In this document: one piece after another, positions 22,865 through 33,932 of the stretch
Layout: each line of letters opens with the position of its first letter
Numbering within the stretch: the first letter of the stretch is position 1
NCBI RefSeq assembly: GCF_030272615.1
Contig: NC_081408.1
Coordinates: forward strand, 406,484,889-406,548,888
Source: Cryptomeria japonica
Taxonomy: Eukaryota > Streptophyta > Pinopsida > Cupressales > Cupressaceae
Direction: 5' to 3'
DNA: 64,000 nucleotides
The notes under the pieces: generated by a model
The model's database searches: none
Told to the model about the DNA's origin: nothing
Seen by the model: the letters and a program-made list of their open reading frames with translations, nothing else
Position numbers and translations under genes: made by a program

Positions 22865-24350
22865 TGTTGGCATGTGCAGAATATGTTGACATGATGATAT
22901 TGTGTTGTCATTGATGTCAATATGCTAAAAGAGAACCAGTAATATGCTGAAGAGTGAACTGGTAACATGATGAAGAGTGAACAGGATTATTGAAGTTAAG
23001 CAACTGACAAAGAGAACCGGTATGATGTTGTGAACTAGAACCGGTATGTCAGAACGAGAACCGGTATATGGAATGTTTTGTATCTAGGGTTCATATGGCA
23101 TAACTACCGGTTGGTAGTCTCAGCTTCAGGGTTTCCGGTTGAAGTGTTTCGAGCCTATGTGTCTCAACTGATGGCATTGTGTGATGAGTTAGCATTGTAA
23201 CGGAGATCAGATCATGTTGCCACGTCAGCCTCGTGCACGTGAAGGATCTTGCATGAAGGAGATTGATCCTATCTACCTTGGGAATGTGCAAAGTCTCTAC
23301 AAATGGTGGAGAACGTGTGATGGGTTATCACCTCCAAGAAGCGGCAAAGAACGAACGATGGAGAATGTCTTGAGATCTATTCAAGATTGTTGTATTCAAA
23401 TGCAAAGTGTTCAATGGTCAGGATTGAACCGACTGAATCGCTCAACCTAAATGATTAAGGTTTAGGGTTTATGTTACCGACCTATCTGTTTCTCATAAGG
23501 TCGATGTTGTGTTTCATGTTGAAGGTGTTGGCAAATGTTGTGTGTATCTATGTGTAGAGATACGTGATTCTTGCCAGACCAGTTGAGAGGATTGATACCT
23601 GCATAGTGTGTATGTAGAAGGAAGGAACTAAAGCGGATCTACATTGGCATTGAGTGCTATTACCAGATCATTGTAATACCTATTGATCTCTAATCACGTC
23701 AACGGTTGGAAAATCCCTTAATAGGGTAGCTTTAACCAGCTTGCTGTAAATCCTTTAACAGGGTGACTCAAAGCCATTGAGTTCATAAAATCCTCCAACA
23801 AGGTAACCTCTAACAGCGTTTAACCCTTAACTGGGTATTCTAGCCATCCCTTAACCGGGTGATCCCTAACAGGATCGGTTCCTAACAGAACCTGTTGTAA
23901 CAGTCTTTAACCGGACTAGGCTCCTAATAGAGTGGATTTCTAAAGAGGTCAAAACAACTTGTGGGTATTCATCCCCACTGTGGTTTTTCCCAGTTGGGTT
24001 TGCACGTGGATGTTCTTTTCATGTGATGCTTTGTTGTTTTCTGTCAAGCAGTGAATCATGTTGATCTAGTAAGTTATTATAGCTCTGATGATAGATTATC
24101 TGTTTATGCATAAGGACAAAGTGGAAATGAGGGAGTAGGTTGTATGGAAAGCTAAGAAGATTGACCGGTTCATGTCTTTCACAGTTGCACTTTGTTTAAC
24201 CAGTAGTAATCTGGTTTGGACTGGTGTTAGGGATTGCCAGTAGTTTACAGTCTGCAATCAAACTGGTTCAGGAAAAGTTTTTGTGCCTGTACTGATTCAC
24301 CCCCCCTCTCAGTACTGGTTTGGTACTCACTATTCATCATTGAGTTATCA
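22865..24350 (+). repeat. 5' LTR of Copia-1 (1,486 bp)
   Basis: TGTTGGCATGTGC ... GAGTTATCA. It contains repeated GAACCGGTA motifs (22975-23070), a short open frame common to both LTRs (near 23214-23450), and a micro-hairpin array at 23714-23936. Confidence 0.9.
23714..23936 (+). repeat. Micro-hairpin array in Copia-1 LTR
   Basis: About 12 short units of the form CCYTWAACNRGG: CCCTTAATAGGG, CCTTTAACAGGG, CCTCCAACAAGG, CCCTTAACTGGG, CCCTTAACCGGG, CCCTAACAGG and weaker ones, spaced roughly 15-35 bp. Each can pair its CC(C/T) with (A/G)GG across a TTAAC-like loop. The same array is in the other Copia-1 LTR (about 29682-29910) and in the LTRs of NA-1 (about 33386-33600 and 47262-47470) and NA-2 (about 39530-39740 and 45880-46080, minus). 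Confidence 0.75.
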
Positions 24351-24352
24351 AT

Positions 24353-24365
24353 TGGTATTAGAGCT
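24353..24365 (+). promoter_or_regulatory. Copia-1 primer-binding site (initiator-Met tRNA type)
   Basis: TGGTATTAGAGCT, two bases after the LTR. It resembles TGGTATCAGAGC, complementary to the 3' end of tRNA-iMet, with one C-to-T change. Confidence 0.85.
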
Positions 24366-24421
24366 TCCTCCAGGTCCTCTGTGTTGTAAGCTTAACCACT
24401 TGAGAGAAAGATCCTATTGTA

Positions 24422-25460
24422 ATGATGAAGAGGGAAGGTCCAAAGTTCAATAGAGACAATTTTAAAATATGGAAAGATAGAATGAAGATATACATCAGAA
24501 GCATGGGTGCTCAGCACTGGAGCTATGTTGAGAATGCTTATGTTATCCCTACCGGTACTCTCACCAATGACCAAAAGAGAGAGAGATTCAAGAGAATGGG
24601 AAAGTCATGGAAGCCCTAATCAGTAGTTTATATGACATTGAGTTTATTGATGTCCAGGATAAAGAAAATCCCAAAGAAGTATGGGATACTCTTGAGAATA
24701 TCTATGGCAGTGATGAGCATGTAAAACAAGCTAAGGAAGAAAGCCTTAGAGGGAAGTTTGAAGACATGCGGATGGTTGAAGTGAGACCATTCAACAATAT
24801 GGAATAAGAACCAAAACTGTTGTTGGAGATATCAAGAGTGCAGGTGGTAAAATGGAAGATTCCATTGTTGTTAGCAAAGTTTTGAGATCCTTATTACTGG
24901 TCTATGCAATAAGAGTTGTTGCTATTCAGGAGTTGAGATCAATAGACAAGACTAAGGTATCCCTAGACTCCATCATTGCAAAGTTGACAACCTATGAGCT
25001 AAATAGTTTTGATGGCAGTGTTCAAAAGACTGAATTAGCTTTTAGAACATCTGCTACACCATCCAGAAAAGGAAAAGAAGCAAGCACTAGTGGTGAACCA
25101 AGACAGAGCAGAGAAATGGATGATGAGAATATTCTGATGGAATTTGAAGCTCTTCTTTCCAAGAGACTTCCTAAAGGAATCGACAAATACAGAGGTAAGC
25201 TTCCTTTGAAATGCTTCTCTTGTAACCGAATAGGACACATCGCTATAAACTGTCCTAATGGTGATAGCAAGGACAAATCGAAAAGGTTCAAGAAATTCAA
25301 AGGAGGAAACCGGAGAAACTGTTTTGTTGCAGTCGATGAAGGCGTCATAGATGAGGAATTAGAAGATGAAGAAAATGAAGATATTGTGTTTGTTGTAGTC
25401 AAGGAGGATGTGTCAGACAAGAAGGCTCTTGTCTCCCGCTTTGATAATTCCAATGAGTAG
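24422..25460 (+). pseudogene. Copia-1 gag (UBN2-type) with CCHC zinc knuckle
   Basis: Capsid-like gag. The start at 24422 (MMKREGPKFNRDNFKIW) has the usual FxGxNFxxWKxxM-type opening of Copia gag. UBN2-type sequence follows (KEVWDTLENIYG near 24675). The zinc knuckle CFSCNRIGHIAINC (CX2CX4HX4C) is at about 25212, then Lys-rich and acidic stretches. A one-base loss near 24600 and a TAA after FNNME (24805), followed by another shift, break the frame. From 24852 to 25457 it is open. It leads directly to the protease. Confidence 0.85.
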
Positions 25461-28400
25461 ATTATTGACAGTGGTTGCTCTCACCATATGACTAGTGACC
25501 GGAGCAAGTTTATATCTTTGGAAGTATGATGGTGGTGTGGTTCGTTTTAGTAATGGTGCACCATGTATGGTCAAAGGAAGAGGGTCCATCTCTGTAAATG
25601 GAAAGAGCAGTGCTGACAATATGTATTGGGTGGAAGGTCTCAGACACAATCTATTGAGTGTTGCCCAACTGAATGATAGTGGACTCACTCTGGAATTCAA
25701 AAATGGAGTCTGCAAAATCAAAGGAAAGAATGGTGAACTGATGGCCACCGGTATGCAAACCAAAGGTAACTTATTTCAGCTAAATGCAAATATAAGTACA
25801 TGTCTTATGGCTAAGTTTGATGATAGCTGGATATGGCATAGGAGACTCTACCATGTAAACTTTGATAACATAGCAAAGGCTAGTAAGATCAAGGTAGTTA
25901 GAGGACTGCCGATGCTGAGCAAACAGGAAAATCCTTTTTGCAGAGAATGTCAACTGGGGAAAATGTCCTCCTCAACCTTCAAAGGTAAATCTTTCACTGC
26001 TGACAACTTACTTGATCTTTTGCATACTGATTTGTGTGGTCCAATGAAAACTAGGAGTGTGCAGGGAGATAGATATTTTATGATTCTTAGAGATGATTGC
26101 TCAAGAATGATGTGGGTCACATTCTTGAAGGACAAGTTTGAAGCCTTTAGAAAGTTCAAAGCTTTCAAAGCACTGGTAGAAAAGGAAAGTGGTAGAAGAA
26201 TCAAATGCCTTAGAACTGATCAAGGAGGGGAATTCACTTCTGGTGAATTCAACAAATATTGTGAAGAAAATGGCATCAAGAGGCAACTGTCTGCCCCCCG
26301 GACTCCACAAAAGAATGGCCTAGCAGAGAGAAACAATCGTAGTAGAGAGAAACAATCAGACTGTGGTTGAAGCGGCTAGAACTATGTTGATCCAAGGAAA
26401 GGTCACTCACACCTTTTGGAGAGAAGCGGTGAGCACTGCAGTCTACACAATGAACTGGGTACTCATCAAGAAAGGAAAGGATAAGACTCCTTATGAGTAC
26501 TGGACTGGTAAGACACCAGTGGTAAGCTACTTCAGAGTGTTTGGTAGTAAATGTTATATCAAGAGGAGTGAACATCAGAGCAAGTTTGATGCTAAATGTG
26601 ATGAGGGAATATTCCTAGGGTATTCCACTAAGAGCAAAGATCTCAAATGTTTCAACAATAGGACTCAGAGAATTGTTGAAAGCATCAATGTTAGGGTTGA
26701 TAAAAACTCTGAGAAATCAGAGGAAACCGACAAAGAGAATTTAGGAGATGAATTGGTAGTAACCTTCTGGGAATCAGTTGCAAATCAACCCAGTACCAGC
26801 AATTGTGCTCCTACACTGGTAGATGCTGATGAAGATGAGGATGATGAAGAAAAGCAAGAGGAAGCTGTTAAGAACATACCTAGGTATGTCAAACTCAATC
26901 ATGATCCAAAGCAGATCATAGGAGACAAAGATGCAGGAATTCTTACAAGAAGAAAGGTCAGAGAAAGCTCATGAATGATCTTTGAATTTGAGCCTAAATC
27001 ATTAAAAGAGGCACATAAAGATGAAGACTAGATCAAAGAAATGGAGGAGGAACTTGACCAGATAGAAAAGAATGGTACGTGGTCTTTGGTACCTTGACCA
27101 GAGCATAAAAATGTCATTGGAACCAAATGGGTTTATAGAAATAAGCTAAATGAGGATGGAACAGTGGTAAGGAACAAAGCCAGACTAGTATGTAAAGGAT
27201 ATACCCAAGAAGAAGGAGAAGACTATGGTGAAACCTTTGCTCCAGTAGAAAGATTGGAAGGAGTTCATATGCTTCTTGCATATGCAAATTTTAAAGGATT
27301 CAAGGTATACCAAATGGATGTAAAATCTGCATTTTTAAATGGAATACTTGAAGAGGAGGTGTATATAGAGAAACCAGATGGGTTTGCCCTATCAGAAGAC
27401 AGTGACATGGTGTGTAGGCTACATAAAGCCTTATATGGACTGAAGCAGACACCAAGAGCATGGTATGAACACTTGCATTCCCATATTGTGAAGATTGGAT
27501 TTGAAAGAACAAGTGAAGATAGCAATATCTACTTGAAATCAAAAGGAGATTAGATTCTGATCTGCGAAGTATTTGTTGATGACATAATCTTTGGTGGAGA
27601 TGACAAGATGAGTCATGACTTTGCAGATGAGATGAAAAAGGAGTTTGAAATGTCACTCATAGGGGAAATTAAGTTCTTCATTGGACTGCAAATTCAGCAA
27701 ATGAAAAATGGAATCTTTATTACTCAATCCAAGTATGTCAAAGAGGTGTTGAAGACCTTTGGCATGGAAGACAGTAAACCGGTTGGTACACCAATGGCGA
27801 CCGGTTGTAAACTATCAAAAGAGGATGACTTAGCATTGGTAAATGAGAAGGAATACCGATCAATGAATGGTAAGTTTCATTATGTAGTGCATAGTAGACC
27901 AGACATTGCACATGTAGTGGGTATTACCGCTTGGTTTCAGCAAAGCCCAAGAGAATCCCACTTGGTAGCAGTCAAGCGGATTCTTAGATATCTGAAGGGA
28001 ACTATTGACTATGGGTTATGGTATCCATACAATAATGATTTCAACCTGAAAGTGTTCACAGATGCTGATTGGGCTGGTGATATAGATGACCGGAAGAGCA
28101 CAACCGGTGGTGCATTCTTTCTCGGTGGTAGACTAGTCTCATGGATGAGTAAAAAGCAGAGGTATATCTCTCAGTCTACAGCAGAAGCAGAGTATGTTGC
28201 AGCTTTTATGAACTGTACCCAAACTATTTGGATGAAGCATGTATTGAATGGTTTCAAAGTTCCTGTATCTGAACCAGTAAGTATATTTTGTGACAATACA
28301 AGTGCAATTAACATATCCAAGAATCTGGTTTTACATGCTAGAACCAAGCACTTTGAACTCAAGTATCATTTCTTGAGGGAAAAGGTTCAGAATAAAGAGG

Positions 28401-28525
28401 TGGTATTGGAACATGTTTCTAGTAAGGAACAGTTAGCAGACATATTCACCAAGCCTCTACCGAAGGCTACTTTTACCTATCTAAGAGGTGAGTTAGGGGT
28501 GCTACCCCTTCAAGAGGTAATCTAA
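25461..28525 (+). pseudogene. Copia-1 pol: protease, integrase, reverse transcriptase, RNase H
   Basis: Order is that of Ty1/Copia: protease ([10 protein letters not shown] near 25465), GAG-pre-integrase (WHRRLYHVN), integrase core ([39 protein letters not shown] near 26300), RT ([15 protein letters not shown] near 27170; [13 protein letters not shown] near 27305; FVDDIIFGG near 27570, catalytic YVDD written FVDD) and RNase H (VFTDADWAGD near 28050; AEAEYVA; FCDNTSA near 28290; HARTKHFELKYHFLRE). Breaks: a shift near 25525; a 19-bp tandem duplication at 26323-26357 in the integrase; TGA near 26973; TAG near 27029; TGA near 27095; and TAG near 27551. The RT-RNase H frame 27608-28525 is open to the end. 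Confidence 0.9.
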
Positions 28526-28757
28526 AGGTTTGTGCTCCACATCAGTCAGATCTTACTTTGCTATATCTTTTCAAGATTGATGTGTTGAAGGATGCTACTC
28601 CTCAGGGGGAGCAGCATAGTGGAACAGGGAAGCTTGTGCCTCCACTTTGGCATTATTGTCAAAGGGGGAGAAGATGTGAAGTGAAAAAGATATCTGCAAT
28701 ATTAAGGAGAAGATGTGATGTAGAAAGATAAATATCTTTTTATATTGCCATCAATGC

Positions 28758-28770
28758 CAAAGGGGGAGAT
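28758..28770 (+). promoter_or_regulatory. Copia-1 polypurine tract
   Basis: CAAAGGGGGAGAT directly before the 3' LTR. NA-1 and NA-2 have nearly the same tract before their 3' LTRs. Confidence 0.85.
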
Positions 28771-31137
28771 TGTTGGCATATGTGCATAATATGTTGACAT
28801 GATGATATTGTGTTGTCATTGATGTCAATATGCTGAAAGAGATCCGGTAATATGCTGAAGAGTGAACCGGTAACATGATGAAGAGTGAACAAGACTATTG
28901 AAGTTAAGCAACTGACAAAGAGAACTAGTATGATGTTGTGAACCAGCATATGTGAAAAAGTGAAGCGATATGCTTGTCCATGTGAACCGGTATGATTTTG
29001 TGAACCAGAACCGGTATGTCAGAATGAGAACCGGTATATGGAATGTTTTGTATCTAGGGTTCATATGGCATAACTAACGATTGGTAGTCTCAGCTTCAGG
29101 GTTTCCGGTTGAAGTGTTTTGAGCCTATGTGTCTCAACTGATGGCATTGTGTGATGAGTTAGCATTGTAATGGAGATCAGATAATGTTGCCACGTCAGCC
29201 TCATGCACGTGAAGGATCTCGCATGAAGGAGATAGATCCTATCTACCTCGGGAATGTGCGAAGTCTCTGTAAACGGTGGAGAATGCGTGATGGGTTATCA
29301 CCTCGAAGAAGCGATGAAGAACAAACAATGGAGAATGTCTTGAGATTTGTTCAAGACCGTTGTATTCAAATGCAAAGTGTTCAATGGTCAGGATTGAATT
29401 GACTGAATCACTCAACCTAAATGATTAAGGTTTAGGGTTTATGTTACTGACCTATCTGTTTCCTATAAGGTCGATGTTGTGTTTCATGTTGAAGGTGTTG
29501 GCAAATGTTGTGTGTGTATCTATGTGCAGAGATACATGATTCTTGCCAGACCAGTTGAGAGGATTGATACCTACATAGTGTGTGTGTAGAAGGAAGGAAC
29601 TAAAGTGGATCTACATTGGCATTGAGTGTTATTACCAGATCATTGTAATACCCGTTGATCTCTAATCACTTCAACAGTTGGAAAATCCCTTAACAGGGTA
29701 GCTTTAACCAGCTTGTTGTAAATCCTTCGACAGGGTGACTCAAAGCCATTGAGTTCATAAAATCCTCTAACAAGGTAACCTCTAATAGGGTTTAACCCTT
29801 AACTGGGTATTCTAGCCATCCCTTAACCGGGTGATCCCTAACAGGATTGGTTCCTAACAGAACCTGTTGTAACAGTCTTTAACCGAACTAGGCTCCTAAT
29901 AGAGCGGACTTCTAAAGAGTTCAAAATAGCTTGTGGGTATTCATCCCCACTGTGGTTTTTCCCAGTTGGGTTTCCACATGAAAAATATGTGTGTCATGTG
30001 TGATGTTCTTTTCATGTGATGCTTTGTTGTTTTCTGTCAAGCGGTGAATCATGTTGATCTAGCAAGTTATTATTGTATATGGTGAAAATGGATAAACAAC
30101 AATGATAATGTTGAAAGACTAAATAGATTCAACCACAAAACCCTAGCCTAACAACAACAAAGATCCACCATAACATATGAAGATTACCTAAAACAATGCA
30201 AATCAAATGAAATCACAATGATTATACCATCACATGTCCAATAGGGTTTGGATCTCCATTCTTCCTATCTCCATTGATCTTGCTTGATATATTTGCTCTC
30301 AGATTTTATGTGTGCACAAGAGCTCAACAAAGAATGGAAATGTGGTTGCAAGTTGGATCGCATATGAAACTGCGAAGCGTAGTGTAGTCGAGTGCGTAAT
30401 TGAGTTAGTCAGGGTTTGATAATGAAGGAAGCATCTCCTTATATAGAAGACACTATAAGAAATGGAGGGAAAAGATTGAGAGGTGTAAAAGACGTTGGCT
30501 ATGATTAGAGGGTAGGTAGAGGAAATAATAAAATAATGAAAGGGGTAGGTATTGTAGGAATTAAGAGATGAATGACATGTGTCATAGGTAGAAAAGGCTA
30601 ATGAATTAATTAAATAAATAAAGATTTATTTAATTAATAGAAGAAGTGGGATAATTAAATAAATAAGATATTTATTTAATTTAGGAAAAAGATAATTTAA
30701 ATAAATAAAAGTATTTATTTAAATGAGAAATAAGGCTAGAAGAGGATAAATGAATTAATTAAATAAATAAAGATTTATTTAATTAATAGAAGAATTAGGC
30801 TAAAGTAATTAAATAAATAAAATATTTATTTAATTAGACATGACAATTTTAGGTGTCTACAATTATATCTCTGATGATAGATTATCTGTTTATGCATAAG
30901 GACAAAGTGGAAATGAGGGAGTAGGTTGTATGGAAAGCTAAGAAGATTGACCGGTTCATGTCTTTCATAGTTGCACTGTGTTTAACCGGTAGTAATCTGG
31001 TTTGGACCGGTGTTAGGGATTGCCAGTAGTTTAATGTCTGCAATCAAACCAGTTCAAGAAAAGTTTTTGTGCCTGTACTGATTCACCCCCCCCTCTCAGT
31101 ACTAGTTTGGTACTCACTATTCATCATTGAGTTATCA
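28771..31137 (+). repeat. 3' LTR of Copia-1, enlarged by a solo LTR
   Basis: Matches 22865-24350 at both ends. Between GTTATTAT (30073) and ATTATATCTCTG (30862) it holds a 788-bp insertion. It also has an extra stretch near 28945-29000 absent from the 5' LTR. Confidence 0.9.
30074..30861 (-). mobile_element. Solo LTR (TGTAGACACC family), TSD ATTAT
   Basis: On the minus strand it starts TGTAGACACCTAAAATTG and ends CACCATATACA, flanked by ATTAT (30069-30073 and 30862-30866). It has no coding sequence. TATATAAGG on the minus strand (about 30438-30446) looks like its TATA box. Near the LTR start (30600-30835) it has two near-identical blocks made of ATTTATTTAATTAA palindromes. It shares the TGTAGACACC terminus with the solo LTR at 58966-60309, so they may be related families. 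Confidence 0.85.
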
Positions 31138-31160
31138 ATTGCCGGGGATGGGGACAAACT
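31138..31160 (+). promoter_or_regulatory. Gypsy-A primer-binding site, right half
   Basis: ATTGC (target duplicate of Copia-1) followed by CGGGGATGGGGAC completes the Gypsy-A primer site begun at 22852. As the site is split by 8.3 kb, Gypsy-A cannot prime from it. Confidence 0.75.
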
Positions 31161-31329
31161 GAGAGTTTATGGGAACAATAGGATTTCATTTGTCAAAATA
31201 GTATATTAGTAGCATTTCATCTTTAGTATAGTATAAGTCATTTATGTTGTTGAATGCAGTACAAATGTTAATCTTCCAAAATTTGTATGCATCGAAGGAG
31301 AGATCTAATTTGGGAGATTCCTTCCTAAT

Positions 31330-32674
31330 TTGGATAACTCTAACAAATATCCACCTAAAAATCCCATTGAGCCAAAACTTGACCATTTTGTGCAACTCTT
31401 TACAGAATTAGATAACTTAATTCCTCCACTAGAACCACCACCTGACAAAGATCTAACCGCTGCATTAGTTGTTTACCAAGGCATTATGGCTGGCAGAGGC
31501 AGTGGTGGAAATAATCCACCCCCACCCCTTGAACTAACCTTCAAATTTCCTATACCTCCACAAGGAGCCAATGCCAATTTGAAAAACATCCCTCCTTCTA
31601 CTCTTCCTCACTTCTATGGCCTTATTACAAAAGATCCAGATACCTTTCTCTTTGAATTTGATGTCCTATGCAGAAGCTATGATTACACTACAGATGGACA
31701 TCACCTCAAATTGTTTCCATCCACCTTGAAGGATTCTTCTCTTCGATGGTTCATATCTTTAGGAGAAGATTATGTCACTAACTGGGACAACATGAAAGAA
31801 AAATTTATTAAGAAATACAAAGATTATTGTAGGGGAAGTGATATGAGGGGAGATGATATTTTCAGGATGCAGCAAAAAGATGAAGAGTCCCTAGAAGATT
31901 ATGTAGGTTTCTCTTTTGTCTGAAGAAATCCCAACATAATCAGCTAAGTGAAGATTCACAAAAATTGGTCTTTTTAAAGGGAATAAATAAAGAATCTATA
32001 GATTCTCTCAACCTCATGTCTAGAGGAGATATTACTCAAGCTACATGGAGTTACATACAACTACTCTATCAGAATTATTCAAGAGCTGCATTAAGGAAGC
32101 CTAGAGGATCCAAGTACATGTCATCAGGAAGCAAATCTAACTCTGGAGTTTCAAAAATGGAGTTGACCAATCTACTCAAAAAATTTCAATAGGACATCAT
32201 CAACAATATGGCCACACAAATTGACACTCTCCAAGCCAAACAGAAACAAGAAGCTGTAGAAGCAATGCTGTCTGAATTTTGTTCACATTGTAGACAAAAG
32301 AAAAAGGAGTGCAAATGTAAAAAGTTGGCCAATATTGACAACATAATGCATCCACAAAACTTTCATCAAATTTTTGAATGATGAAGGACAAATTTTCTTT
32401 GTGGCACAAAGAAAACCATGGGTTCAAAGACAAGGTATGTCACCCGATCCTTTATCTTTTAATGATCCATATTCATATGCATCCAATAATCAATGGCAAA
32501 ACCAATATCCTCCTAATACTGGAAACTATGTGAACCCTCAATGGAAATATCAACCTAATTCTTGGTCTGGACCCCAATCTCAATGGTAGCCACCTCAAGG
32601 AAACTGGCAACCACCTCAAGCAAATTGGTAGGCTCAACAAACTAGCTAGCCTCAACAACCGCCTTCGAGAGGAC
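31330..32674 (+). pseudogene. Gypsy-A gag, N-terminal and middle part
   Basis: A retrotransposon gag (capsid) region: PPSTLPHFYGLITKDPDTFLFEFDVLCRSYDY style sequence (31600), LKDSSLRWFISLGEDYVTNWDNM (31735) and KFIKKYKDYCRG, the typical core of Athila/Tat gag. A frameshift near 31905 breaks it, and more breaks follow at 32190 and 32380. A Cys/Lys-rich stretch (CSHCRQKKKECKCKK, 32281) stands where a nucleic-acid-binding region is expected but is not a CCHC knuckle. The tail (32500-32674) is rich in Gln, Trp, Pro and Asn, with three TAG codons where Gln is expected. The frame is cut at 32674 by NA-1 and continues at 54034. Confidence 0.8.
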
Positions 32675-33845
32675 TGTTGGCTTGGTGATGATTTTTGTAA
32701 TGGATGACTTTATGTGTTTTCATTGATGGCACATATAAACACACACATATGTTCATATTATCATAGTCATATTAGTTAATTCAAACCAGTACTACTCCTA
32801 AGTCTTTGTATCGCAAACCGATATCATTTGTATAGAGAAGTCTAACCGGTATGAAGGTGTCTAAACCGATATATGTAGATAGTCGGTATATATAGGAATG
32901 ACAATTGATTTTGGTCAATTCATTTGACACCATTTTCAAGATACAATAGAGATCAACGAGAAAGCGAATGGAGGACAATCAATATGTGAGTTGGAAGCAG
33001 TTAACACTCAACTGGTATCGGTGTTCAAACCAGTTTCACTGATTGTGTGATGAGTTATCACCAGTCATGATGAGTTATCTCTAGCTGACATTTTAGGCAA
33101 TGATTTGTGATGTGTTATGGAAGATTTTCCAGATACACTGAACCTAGGAAATTGTGATAAGGTTCTTGAACCGACATGAAATCTAATGTCTATAAAAAGA
33201 CAATGTGATGAGTTATTTTGATATGCAAGATACAAGTGATGTTATGAGTTAGAGTTGATGCGATTTATTGAATGAGTTGCAGAGTATGTCGGTGATGCAG
33301 TATTGAGTGAGAAGAAGAGGATCTATACAAGTAAGATGTACTATTTCTAGATCATACCACCTGTTGTTTTCTAATCACTACAACAGTTAAATACCCTAAC
33401 CAGGTAAGCTCTAACAAGCTTCATTGTACAAATCCTCTAACCAGGTGATCCATTAGTTTGGATTTGAAATCCTCTACCGAGGTTGCTCCTAATAGGGTAT
33501 TACCTTTAACCAGGTATAGCTCCTAACAAGTCTTTGGGATCTTTAATAGGATTCACTCCTAATAGAGCACTTTATAGACCTTAATCGGTCAGTTACCTAT
33601 TTCTGCAGATAGTTAACTTGTGAGTCCCATCTCACCGTGGTTTTTTCCCAGTTGGGTTTTCCATGTATAAACACTTGTGTTATGGTGAATGTTTTACTTG
33701 TTGTGAATTATTTTATAACACTTTGGATTGCATGCAAAGTCTTAAGTAAATTGGTTAATTATTTTTACTGGTCTTGGTTTAAAATGTTATTGTTTTTGTT
33801 ATCACTGATTCACTCCCCCCCTCTCAGTGCTTTATAAGTCTATCA
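32675..33845 (+). repeat. 5' LTR of NA-1 (1,171 bp)
   Basis: Matches 39054-39269 plus 46759-47717. It contains ACCGGT-type motifs and the micro-hairpin array (about 33386-33600). It ends CCCCCTCTCAGTGC...TCTATCA, much like the end of the Copia-1 LTR. Confidence 0.9.
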
Positions 33846-33847
33846 AT

Positions 33848-33860
33848 TGGTATCAAAGCC
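33848..33860 (+). promoter_or_regulatory. NA-1 primer-binding site (initiator-Met tRNA type)
   Basis: TGGTATCAAAGCC, two bases after the LTR. Compared with TGGTATCAGAGC it has one G-to-A change. Confidence 0.8.
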
Positions 33861-33932
33861 TAACTTCCTTAAGGCTTAATCTCTTGGAAGGAAACCCTAA
33901 AGTCATTATGGGGGATATGAGTTATAGAGGAG

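Larger units (their letters stand above)
22865..31137 (+). mobile_element. Copia-1: Ty1/Copia retrotransposon with both LTRs, TSD GTTGC/ATTGC
   Basis: Complete structure: 5' LTR 22865-24350, primer-binding site TGGTATTAGAGC (24353), gag-pol 24422-28525, polypurine tract CAAAGGGGGAGAT (28758-28770) and 3' LTR 28771-31137. LTRs begin TGTTGGCAT and end GTTATCA. The left target copy is GTTGC and the right one ATTGC, differing by a G-to-A change. The 3' LTR is enlarged by a solo LTR (30074-30861). The element sits in the primer-binding site of Gypsy-A. Confidence 0.93.

Noticed and set aside
23214-23450. 78-codon ORF in the Copia-1 LTR (and its twin near 29184-29402)
   Set aside because: Within the LTR; present in both copies because the LTRs are repeats. 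No known domain; not called as a gene.
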